Positions 12,525 through 22,500 of a stretch of 64,000 nucleotides of DNA are shown piece by piece. This DNA comes from Strongylocentrotus droebachiensis (lineage: Eukaryota > Echinodermata > Echinoidea > Camarodonta > Strongylocentrotidae). A model generated the notes under the pieces. That model was not told the origin of the DNA. It ran no database searches and saw nothing but the letters and a program-made list of their open reading frames with translations. The stretch spans positions 1 to 64,000 of the forward strand of contig JAVYIG010006551.1 in the NCBI GenBank assembly GCA_035222895.1, read 5' to 3'. Numbering within the stretch: position 1 is the stretch's first letter; each line of letters opens with the position of its first letter. The translations under genes were made by a program, and so were the position numbers.

Positions 12525-15500
12525 GGGATTTTCATTCTACATACGGTGATCACATAAAAACTCAGTTTACCAAGAGCCTTATAAAGCAAAAACAAATCAC
12601 ACTGTCGCTCATATAGTTGGAATATTTTTGTTTTACCCCAATTTATGGAATTATTTTAAAAGTAATTTAAAAACAATAGGTCTAGATCTAGATAGTAGTA
12701 TACATTCTCAGATTTTATTGAATAAAAATTTGCCAATGTGTGTTTGCGTGACTGCTAAAGCATGTGTATGCTACTATGCTTATCAACTATAGGGGACCTT
12801 CGTCCTTAAGTATGGTAAAAAAAAATATTGCCACCATTATGACCAACAGTGTATTTACTTGCCACAACCTAATTACAGTTACATTTAACTCACATTTATA
12901 CTCGTTCTTGCCCTTTGGCTTTAAAAGCTCTCGAGCAACACCCTCCCAGCTCATTCTAAGTTCGAAAACCAGTCTCACCCAAAAACTACCTCAGCTCCAA
13001 ACTTTATACACACTTCCAAAACCCCTGTCCAAATTGGGGCTAGTCTCCCAATTCAGACCTCCCTTTTAAATCGTTCGAGCATCCAATTTATGTAAACAGT
13101 ATCATTCTAGTATTCTTCGTTGTTTAAATCTTGCCATTTCATTATCAAATATTATATTATTCATATTCCATTTCCCTTACTTGCCCTTATTTATTCGCCT
13201 TTCACTTCCACATGAGTACCCTAAACAAGCTTATTCTTAATGGGATTTACGCCCTCTTCCTTTTAACAGTTGTTATGCATTCTCAACACATCTTACATCA
13301 TTATATGTATTTAAAAATGGAAGAAATCAAATGCTACTTTGAACAGAAAAGGGAAGTTAAAAGCGTACCACTTTACTGCGGATGCTTTCATAAAGCACCG
13401 AAAGAAAGGTCATCTCTTCTTTCGAATGGATAGAAGTGAGATGTCCAAGGCTAATGGTAGAGTCAACATCAGAGCAAGGAACGGAGAAACCAGAGCAGTG
13501 CATCTCAGCTCCAAGCCAAGTAATGTTTTTCACCGAGAAATACCTAGCGAGAAATTAGGAAGATGACAATATTTCACGAGTCTGAAAGATATTTGTTCTA
13601 AACTTAAAAAATGTAAATTTGAAGCAGTGTCAGAAGAATAGACTGCCTTTAAAGAAGGCGTTCACTCGCTTCACTTGCTCATATTCTCCTAAACTGAATC
13701 GTTATCAAGCCCGCTCGGCAAGAATCACGAAAACACTTAAGTTGTAAAAAAAAAAGTCTAAAATTATAGTGGTAAGAGGACACTTTTTTTCTTCTTTTTT
13801 TTGACCTCAAAATTTGAAAATTTGACATTTTACTCCGTTGGGGGGGGGGGGTAAGGTCACCTGATTTAGGTCAGTCATGGGGATATTTTTTTTTTTTTTT
13901 TTTTTTTATAAAAAAAAAAACAAAATCAAAACAAAATCAAAGGGGGGGTTTAGGGGGGTTTTGGGGGGGTTTATACACATAAAAATACCAAAGGGGGGGG
14001 GGGGGTTTAACCCCCCAACCCCCCCCCCCCTGCGTACGCGCCTGGGTGGCAACAATGCTTGGCCGAATAAGCCATTTTGTGTCATTTTGAATATGAGAGC
14101 GAGAGCAATCCTTTTCATACACATTTCTGTATTTTCCAAACAGACATAAAAAGAATGACAAAGCCTAAGATTATTCTTCGATATTACAAGAACTCAACGT
14201 TCTCTTGAAAACTGAAAATTTATTGTCTCCTGATCTATACAGGTGTCGTGGTCTAGTGGATACGTCAATGTAGATCCCCCCCCCCCCCCGGTTCGGGGGG
14301 GGGGGGGGGGTAAGAGGACACTTTTTTTTTTTTTTTTTTTTGACCTCGAAATTTGAAAATTTGACATTTTACTCCGTTGGGGGGGGGGGGGGTAAGGTCA
14401 CCTGGTTTAGGTCAGTCATGGGGATATTATTATTTTATTATTTTTTTTATAAAAAAAAAAAAAATCAAAAGGGGGGGGGGGTTTGAGGGGGGTTTGGGGG
14501 GGGGGGTTTATACACATAAAAATACCAAAGGGGGGGTTTAACCCCCCAACCCCCCCCCCCCCCCTGCGTACGCGCCTGGGTGGCAACAATGCTTGGCCGA
14601 ATAAGCCATTTCGTGTCATTTTGAATATGAGAGCGAGAGCAATCCTTTTCATACACATTTCTGTATTTTCCAAACAGACATAAAAAGAATGACAAAGCCT
14701 AAGATTATTCTTCGATATTACAAGAACTCAACGTTCTCTTGAAAACTGAAAATTTATAGTCTCCTGATCTATACAGGTGTCGTGGTCTAGTGGATACGTC
14801 AATGTAGATCCCCCCCCCCCCCCCCCGGTTCGCGGTTCGAGTCCCACCACTGTCCTTTGACAAGACAATAATCTACATTTACCAGGTATTAAAGTGACTT
14901 GGTAACATTGTTGAAGGTTGATGAAAAAAATTGCTTAATTTTTGTATAAAATGTTACTTACTATATTCCTTCTACTGTACTAACCCTTTGACAAGCAAAA
15001 AATTCCTGAAAAAATTCTCAAACCACGAAGATATCTATATCTTGGTTTTCTTTGAAGGCGTCAATGTATGACACCCTCTAACACTGATTAACAGTAAATT
15101 CTCCCAACCATTTTTGAATTTTTCCAACCGTTTTTCCATGAAAAAAAGACATAAAACAGGCTATAAAAAATCTGTCAACGCTTAAATGTCTGGAATGAAA
15201 TGTAGGGCCATTTTATTGCTTTGTGACGATTTACATTCACCTAAAATGTAACTAAATTGTAATAACATAGTTGGGAGAATTAAGGAATCGATCAGATTGA
15301 TTTTTCCCAATTTATACAATGAATAATGTTTCGTTTTCACTCAAATATTCAGATTATCTTTAATTGTACTTCTAGCATTGAAGTCACTACCTTAGCACCA
15401 CATTCTCTCATCTGAACAATGTGGTTTGTGGTTTGATTGGCAAGTGTGCGCTTGTAAAATGGCGCCTGCCGGATTACTGCCTCCTGTTCATCCAAGCGTG

Positions 15501-15761
15501 AACACATACCACGCAAAAATGATACCAACAGATTTGGGATAAAACGCTCTTTCATAAGATTTATAATAATTTACTGTTCATAGATGATTTTTTTAAATAA
15601 TTAGCAATGTTCAAGGTGTAAACTTTTTTTTGACTCACACTGTATAGAAACGCAGCATTGGGCGCTATACCAATAAGACTTTTATCATTAGTACTATTTT
15701 TTTTTAAATAATTATTATTATTACCATTATCATCATCATTATTATCATAATTAATATCATC

Positions 15762-15793
<32 letters not shown>

Positions 15794-15973
15794 TATCACA
15801 ATCGTTATTACATAATCATTTTTTAAAATTATGTATGCGTACCTGTAGCAGTTACTCTGGAAGGCTGTCCACAGAGGAGGACACCCACACCCTCCGGCTT
15901 GGCAGCCCGGTAGGACCGGCAGCATCACAGCTGACGATGCGATGACCAAGATCGTGACTATCTTGTTGAACAT
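12160..15973 (-). CDS. Echinoidin-like C-type lectin L1 (3 exons)
   Basis: Secreted calcium-dependent sugar-binding protein, 183 residues. Exon 1 is 15843-15973, exon 2 13369-13543 and exon 3 12160-12405; introns are GT/AG and the phases fit (exon 1 ends two bases into an Arg codon, exon 2 ends on a codon). Residues 1-26 are a signal peptide (hydrophobic 5-22). A CGCPPLWTAF...CYR start marks a long-form C-type lectin domain. Exon 2 carries ITWLGAEMHC. Exon 3 carries WIGLHDQ (about 110-116), the sugar-choice motif QPN (139-141) and the calcium motif WND (158-160), ending VCKLPQW. QPN lies between the mannose (EPN) and galactose (QPD) types, so specificity is uncertain. Intron 1 holds a 0.53 kb tandem duplication, a SINE and small transposons. 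Exons 2 and 3 are closest to L7. A TATA-like site lies about 50 bases upstream of the ATG. Confidence 0.9.
13770..14838. repeat. Tandem duplication of about 0.53 kb in L1 intron 1
   Basis: Units of about 13772-14302 and 14308-14838 match closely. Each runs from TAAGAGGACA through poly-T, poly-G and poly-C tracts, the sequence TGCGTACGCGCCTGGGTGG and the tRNA-like start GTGTCGTGGTCTAGTGG to a poly-C run and GGTTCG. The junction falls between GGTTCG and a G run, so the homopolymers probably mediated it. Confidence 0.8.
14776..14860 (+). repeat. tRNA-derived SINE head in L1 intron 1
   Basis: An A-box-like TGGTCTAGTGG and a B-box GGTTCGAGTCC are separated by a run of C that is longer than in L5 and L7. 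The first copy of the tandem duplication holds only the A-box side. This is the head of a SINE and not a working tRNA gene, since it continues into SINE body sequence (AATGTCCTTTGACAAGACAA). Confidence 0.6.
14889..15420. mobile_element. TTAA-flanked MITE, family A, right end lost
   Basis: Starts TTAA then AGTGACTTGGTAACATTG, like the whole copies in L5 and L7. Its right end is cut at CTGAACAAT, where SINE sequence resumes. The TTAA duplication suggests a piggyBac-like source. Non-coding. Confidence 0.6.
15475..15644. mobile_element. Mariner/Tc1-like MITE, right arm only, in L1 intron 1
   Basis: From GCCTCCTGTTCATCCAAGCG to TTTTGACTCACACTGTA this is the right arm of the long-inverted-repeat element seen whole in L2. 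It sits inside the SINE body, between GCCTGCCGGATTACT and the GAAACGCAGCATTGGGCGC segment. Confidence 0.6.
15645..15835 (+). repeat. SINE 3' part with ATT-rich tail next to L1 exon 1
   Basis: GAAACGCAGCATTGGGCGC is followed by an ATT/ATC-rich microsatellite ending just before the exon 1 donor. The same arrangement stands beside exon 1 in nearly all copies (about 23940-24050, 28800-28865 with 29818-29865, 35210-35475, 39315-39575, 55085-55350, 63160-63435), so the insertion predates the array. In copy L8 the ATT tract is much longer. Confidence 0.7.
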
Positions 15974-16018
15974 TTTGGCTACAAATAAACGTCCGTCTTT
16001 TAGCAAGTGTTCACAGCA

Positions 16019-16036
16019 ATATGAAAAATATATGAT
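16019..16036 (-). promoter_or_regulatory. TATA-like element of L1, conserved in the array
   Basis: On the minus strand the sequence reads CATATATTTTTCAT, about 50 bases before the ATG, leaving room for a 5' leader of roughly 20-30 bases. The same site occurs before L2 (about 24243-24257), L3 (about 30053-30066), L4 (about 35665-35679), L5 and L7. L6 has a changed version. Inferred from position and conservation only. Confidence 0.4.
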
Positions 16037-16640
16037 TTGAATATGATGGATTCTGGCGCTATGATAAGGAAATGTATCCCGATACTCAGAATCTATAGAA
16101 GGCTGAGCTTGTTTTGTTGTTTTTAATGTATACGCCCATAAAGTGAAAGTTTTCACATGAACAAAAAAAAGTTTTTAATATGACGGATGTTGGCACTAAG
16201 ATAACGAAATGTAGGAAATCCGCTCCAGTTAAAGATAAACTTGAGTTCTGGTAATGCGATTGCATTGTGAAAGAAAAGGTGTGGAATAGATCAGAAAAGT
16301 TGATCATATAGCATGTAATTAATGGTGTGTAATGCAAGGTTCTGGAGTCATCAAAATCATCATGAATTTGGCAGAGTCTTGGTAACAATCACTTACACAG
16401 AAAGATGTATATGGGACAACACATATGATGTCGGGGCTAGTACTACCCTGATTTCATTATCTTTCTATGCTCATTACTCAGCCAGTATACATTTTCTTCC
16501 AAAATTGTTTGGCACATGACATTTATTTGTAATCTTGAACATTCAGTGTAAGTTTCGTTAGATGTTGTGAGAATTAATTTTCTTTGTTTTACCAGAACTC
16601 AAGTTTATCTTTAAATGGACGAATTTCCTTTCTTTCTATT
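16025..16640. repeat. L1 upstream flank: 139-bp repeat and dispersed segment
   Basis: One unit and part of a second of the promoter-proximal repeat lie here (signature GACGGATGTTGGCACTAAG). About 16230-16440 is a segment also found, diverged, at 40945-41130 between L6 exons 3 and 2 (ATTGCATTGTGAAAGAAA...GTATATGGGAC). Confidence 0.6.
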
Positions 16641-17171
16641 TCTTAGTGTCTCTCTCTCTCATACATACATACACTCTCTCTCTATCTGCCTATCGTTCTA
16701 TCTCTCTCCCTCTCGTCTATCAAATATCCCTATCTCTTTCTTCACCCATTCATAATTTAGGTCAAACTATTTTTCTACTTTGATTGGATTCCTAAAATGA
16801 TACATCTGATTAGCCAAACATTTTGTAATCTTACAGGCAATTTTATTTGTATTATGTCAACTTTGTGAAGGATATAAATGGGGTCGTTTACAAATGACTA
16901 TTACCAAAGTAGTAGTTTACGCACATTACAAATATGGTATCTCACAAACATCACGATTTATGGTAGATTACACGCATTACCACAGTGGTAGTTTTAGAAT
17001 AATCCCAATCAACCCCGAGGGGCGCAGGGGCGGGCGGCTCGCCGAGGTTCCCCGAGAGCCAGTATAGAAACAGCTATGTTTCGAATATTAAAACGGTCGA
17101 TATATCTTTTATATACCGAATTCACAACAAAATCTACAAAGAAATCTTACCTTATCCTTTTCTCTCTCTTC

Positions 17172-17215
<44 letters not shown>

Positions 17216-17540
17216 CATACATACACTCTCTCTATCTGCCTATCGTTGTATCTCTCTCCCTCTCGTCTATCAAACATCCCTATCTATTTCTTCACCCATT
17301 CATAATTTAGGTCAAACTAATTTTCTACTTTGATTGGATTCTTAAAATGATACATCTGATTAGCCAAACATTTTGTAATCTTACAGGCAATTTTATTGTA
17401 TTATGTCAACTTTGTCAATGATATAAATGGGGTCGTTTACAAATGACTATTACCAGAGTAGTTGTTTACGCACATTACAAATATGGTATCTTACAAACAT
17501 CATGAATATGGTAGATTTCACGCATTACCACTGTGGTAGT
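16641..17540. repeat. Duplicated CT-tract and upstream block
   Basis: The block with the CT tract, CATACATACATACACTCTC and AATTTAGGTCAAACTA occurs twice, at about 16630-16985 and 17155-17545. They are separated by a GC-rich piece (about 17005-17150, GGGGCGGGCGGCTCGCC) that also occurs at 48420-48575. One upstream region has therefore been copied in tandem. Confidence 0.7.
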
Positions 17541-17740
17541 TTTAACATAATCATACTGTGGTTGTTTACACACATTGCCACTGTGGTATTTTAAACATAT
17601 TACTAGTGTGGTCGATTACACACGTAACTACTGTGGTCGTTCACACATATTCCCACTGTAGTACCTTAAACACATCACCACTGTCGTAGTTTACACGCAT
17701 TACCACTGCGGTAGTTTACACGTAATTATACTGTGGTAGT
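17430..17740. repeat. 25-bp minisatellite, array B left part
   Basis: Units of TTTACACGCATTACCACTG type with drift. The array is cut by a LINE fragment and resumes at about 18810-19215. A few more units stand at 16900-17000 in the duplicated block. Confidence 0.85.
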
Positions 17741-18800
17741 TGATAAAGTAAGACATTCAGAACTTTTTGAAGAGCTGAAAAAGCTTGATATATATAGGAA
17801 AGATCTAAGACTGCTACAAAGTCTATATTGGAATCAGTTTGCATGCATCAGGGTAGAAGGAGAGTGTAGTGAATATATCAACATCATACGGGGAGCCAGA
17901 CAGGGTTGTGTTATGTCGCCAGACCTGTTCAATATGTATAGTGAAATTATTCTAAGATAATTGGAAGATGAAAATGGGATACAAGTGGGTGGTCATTCAA
18001 TCACAAATATTATGCTGATGACACTGTTTTATTTTCTGAATCAGAGAAAGCTCTCCAAAGACTCCTGAATATAGTTGTAAAAGAAAGTGAGAGAATGGGA
18101 CTAGGGATCAACTATACCAAGACAAAGTGCCTGGTGGTATCCAAGAAGAGCAGTCCAAAATGTAAATTGAAACTGAAAGAACAGACTATTAAACAAGTCT
18201 CCTCATTTAACTACCTCGGCAGCATGATTACCGAGGATGCCAGATGCGAGACAGAGATCAAGAGAAGGATAGCTCTCGCTAAATCTGCATTTTCAAAGTT
18301 AGGCAAAATTCTGACAAATCGAACAATGTGTATGAGGACCAGAATAATGGTATTGAATTGTTACAACTACCCAGTACTTATGTATGGTAGTGGAACATGG
18401 ACTTTAGCCTCTGATACTAAAAAGCGTTTGGAAAGTTGCGAAATGTGGTTTCTAAGAAGAATGATGAAAATCCCCTGGACTGACAAAGTTAGTAATGAGG
18501 AAGTTCTTACACGAGCTGGAGTGCAAAGGAAAATGATACGTGAGATGTTGATTAGGCAGTTGAAGTTCATGGGTCACATTACACGTAAAGAAGGCCTAGA
18601 GAATCTTGCTTTGACAGGGAAAATTATGGGAAGAAGGAGTAGGGGAAGAAGGAGGATACTTTGGATGGACAGTCTGCAGAAATTGTTGGAAAAGAGAGGA
18701 GTGAAATAACTGGGAGTGGTACTAATACAGAAGGCTAGGAGCCGAGGGTTGTGGAACAGCATGATCGCCAAAGTCAAACGATATGGCACTTAGAGAGAGA
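17738..18800 (+). mobile_element. LINE reverse-transcriptase fragment, copy 1 (RTE-like)
   Basis: A 5'-truncated non-LTR retrotransposon starting inside the reverse-transcriptase domain (DKVRHSELFEELKKLD), with GARQGCVMSPDLFN, the YADDTVLFSE region, FNYLGSMITEDARCETEI and a C-terminal part (RRMMKIPWTDKVSNEEVL). It ends in an AG dinucleotide tail. It shares an in-frame TAA after MYSEIILR with the copy at 31041. It also has its own 4-base deletion before the YADD region and a later stop (GVK then TAA). It sits inside the 25-bp minisatellite. Clade placement (RTE-like) is from memory of similar proteins and not certain. Confidence 0.85.
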
Positions 18801-19215
18801 GAGAGAGTTTACACGTAATTATACTGTGGTAGTTTACACATATTACCACTGTGATAGTTTATACACATTCCCACTGCGGTAGATTACACGTAATTATACT
18901 GTGGTAGTTTACACATATTACCACTGTGGTGGTTTATACACATTCCCACTGCGGTAGTTTACCCATATTACCACTATATTACTTTAAACTTATTCCCATT
19001 GTGGTTTACACTTATTACTGCTGTGGTCGTTTACACACATTACTACTGTGAGCGTTTACATATATAACCACTGATGTTGTTTACACACGTTAACACTGTG
19101 GCAGTTTACACCCATTACCACTGTAGTCGTTTACACACAATCCCACTGTAATAATTTAAACACATCGACATCGTGGTAGCTTTAACAAATACACACATTG
19201 CCACTTTGGTAATTT
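18801..19215. repeat. 25-bp minisatellite, array B right part (3' of L2)
   Basis: Continuation of the array after the LINE fragment, with units such as CACGTAATTATACTGTGGTA and CACATATTACCACTGTGGTA alternating in pairs. Ends about 350 bases from the L2 stop. Confidence 0.85.
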
Positions 19216-19572
19216 ACCCCAAAATCCACATATAAATCCATTTATCTATATATCCTTTTCCTTTTTTATTATCATCTACGATCTGATTTAGACTTTCTCT
19301 CTTTCTATCTTTTCTTCACTGCTCTACCCATCCCCCCTGCCTACCTAACTTTGGTCCTCTTCAACTCGTCCTCATTATACGAAACTTATTTCATGTAACT
19401 TACCCAACTAAATCTGTTGTGAATTTAGTTATTTATTACTGTAAATGTTTATGATTATGATTTTTGTTTTCGTAAATTTATCTCAGTAGGTCTTGCCAAT
19501 GAAAAAAATATCCGAATGGACAATTAATACTTAATTTCTATGTTAATTTCAATTTGTGGTAATTGACACACA

Positions 19573-22500
19573 TTACCACTGTGGTAGTTTACACAAATAA
19601 GCTGTCGCATGGTATGCACTGTCGCCGTCAGTATCACAACCGAGATCAAACCACTTATATTTGCTGGCCGTGTAAAACACGGCGCAGTCCTCGTTTCCAC
19701 CCCAACTGTTAGGCTGTCCGCTCGCCCAGATCTCAAAGTCTAGACTCGAGCCGTCACTCCATTCCCAGCTGGCTTCCGTAGTCTGGTCATGCAGACCGAT
19801 CCATACCCTGGGGCCTGCTGCCTATTAACAAAGAAGTGTGCAGCATTTATTTAACAGGGAATAAAGCAAGGAAAAAGGGTGGGGTAACAAGAGAGAAAGA
19901 GTATGAAGGAGAGAGACAGAGATCTAGAGAAAACAAATAGGGAAGTTCATACCGTATAGGGTGATCACATAAAAACCATTTATAGAGCGTGCCTTGTATT
20001 ACATATTAATACGTATAAAGCAAATATAAATTATAAAAAATGGTGAACAACATCAAATTAAGATAATCTAATAGGCCAATGGAAATTTACTATCATATAC
20101 CCCTATTCGATCTGAACGCAATTTCGAAATTGATTTTGATTTTAGAATTAACTATAGCCCTAACCAGGACATAGATCTTTCATTTTACTCGTTGGCTGGG
20201 ACTGTGACTTTGCTTATACTTGATCAAACATTCGTTTACAGGATCATTATAGAAGTCGTATTTGTTTCAATCTTGCAATTTCATTATTAATAATGAATCC
20301 ATGCAGATCGGTGGCTAACATGAAATTTGTTGCAAAACGTTTCCTTCATCTTTACTCATGATCCATTTCCCTTTCTTTCCGTTATTTCCTCGCCTTTCTC
20401 TTCTATATTCAAGAGAACCCTACACAAACTTATTCTTAATGAGATTTATGCCCTTTTCCTTTAGTTACTTTGCATTTTAAACCCATTTACATCATTATAT
20501 GTACGTATTATTTGAGTACTTTGTTAGTATGAACACATAGAAGAAATGATATGCTACTTTGAAAAGAAAAGGAAAGTTAAAAGCGTACCACTTTACTGCG
20601 GATGCTTTCATAAAGCACCGAAAGAAAGGTCATCTCTTCTTTCGAATGGATAGAAGTGAGATGTCCAAGGCTGATGGTAGAGTCAACATCAGAACAAGGA
20701 ACGGAGAAACCAGAGCAGTGCATCTCAGCTCCATGCCAAGTAATGTTTTTCACCGAGAAATACCTAGCGAGAAATTAGGAAGATGATAATATTCCAGTTG
20801 AATCTGAAAGATTTTTGTTCTAAACTTACAAATTTAAATCTGAAATAGTGTCAGAAGAATACACTGCCTTTTAAGAAGGCGTTCACTTGTTTCACTTGCT
20901 TCACTTGCTCATATTCTCCTAAAACTGAATCGTTATCATGCCCGCTCAGCAAGAATCACGAAAACACTTAAGTTTGAAGAAAAAAAAAGTATAACATTAT
21001 AGTGCCAGAACTCTACCCTTTTATTGGCAAGCTTGCTGCTCCCTTCTTACAGTAATCATATTTAACAAGATACATGTTCATAAAAAACGAGATAGAGAAC
21101 AAAGAAATCAGCGGTAAAATAAAAAAATATGAATAAAAACACATAAAATGATGTAGTGAGTGTACTTAGGGGTTTTGGAATAAACAAAATTCATAAATTA
21201 GCCATATCCAAAAGCAGAAAAAGCAAATGCACTGTACACGGAAGTGCTCATATGGGGCTTTACACGCTGGTGGCAACACTGCTTGGCCCTAACACTTAAG
21301 CCATTTCGTGTCATTTTGAATATGAGAGCGAGAGCAATCCTTTCCATACATATTCTATATTTTCCAAACGGACATAACATGAATGACAAATCCCACAATT
21401 GTTTTTGCTCGATATTACAAGATCTCAACGTTCTCTTGAAAACTGCAAATTAACAATCTCCTGATCTACAGTGTGAGTCCAAAAAAGTTTACACCTAGAA
21501 AATTGCCAATTATTTTTAAAATCATCTATAAACAGTAAATTATTATACATCTTATGAAAAAGTGTTTTATTCCAAATAATTTGGTATCATTTTGTGTGTG
21601 GTATGTGTTCACGCTGGGATGAATAGGAGACATTGTTTAAGAGAGTGCAAAAATCGACTTGCGCCAAAGTAATAAATGTGATGTTTGAATAAAACGATTG
21701 GGATTTGGGTATTAATTCTGTCTTTGCAGATCCAAATGACATCCCTAACAAAATTAATCATACCACACTTATCAAAATAATATCAAATATCAAAGAACAT
21801 TTGTGCGCACGCGCGTGTCTGCGTGTGTGTGTGTGTGTGTGTGTGTGTGACTTTGTTTCTGCAAAAAGCAAATGCAATGCATCTCATTTAAAACATTCAA
21901 TTCATTCTCTCACTTTCATACTTTGGCGCAAGTCGATTTTTGCACTCTCGCAAACAATGCCTCCTCTTCATCCAAGCGTAAACACATACCACACAAAAAT
22001 GATACCAAACGATCCGGGATATAACACTCTGTCAAAACATGTGTGATAATCTTTCGTTCATAGCTCACTTTTAAAATAAATGTCAATTTTCTGAGTGTAA
22101 ACTTTGTTTTGACGCACATGGTATAGAGATTTCGTTGTAGTGGATAAGTCTATGCATGGGCGTAAATCTGTAATTGATACCTATTGTTCAGGGGGGATGA
22201 TCTATTCATTCATGCCCCCCCCCCTGAACAATAGGTATTACGTAAGGATTGACGCCCATCTAGGCTTGCCACTAGATATGTACATATCGTACCCCACTAT
22301 TGAACCCCACTATCATACCCCACTATTGAACCCCACTATCATACCCCACTATACGATCGTGATTTGCGGGATGTCGCGTTTATCGACTCTTCACGATTCA
22401 AAATAAAGGCCTTGTGTCTGCCCAGCTGTTTTGACCCGGGAAGCAGACAGTTTCTCGGAGGTCAAATTCACACACATGCTTGTACACAACACCTGAGTGG

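Noticed and set aside
13339-13566. Plus-strand frame of about 75 codons recurring in seven places (GHLFFRMDRSEMSK)
   Set aside because: It is the antisense of lectin exon 2 and recurs because the exon does. The minus-strand frame has the lectin residues and splice sites.
14240-14860. tRNA-like sequences with A and B boxes
   Set aside because: The two boxes are separated by variable C runs, there is no cloverleaf 3' acceptor, and SINE body sequence follows, so they are SINE heads and not tRNA genes.
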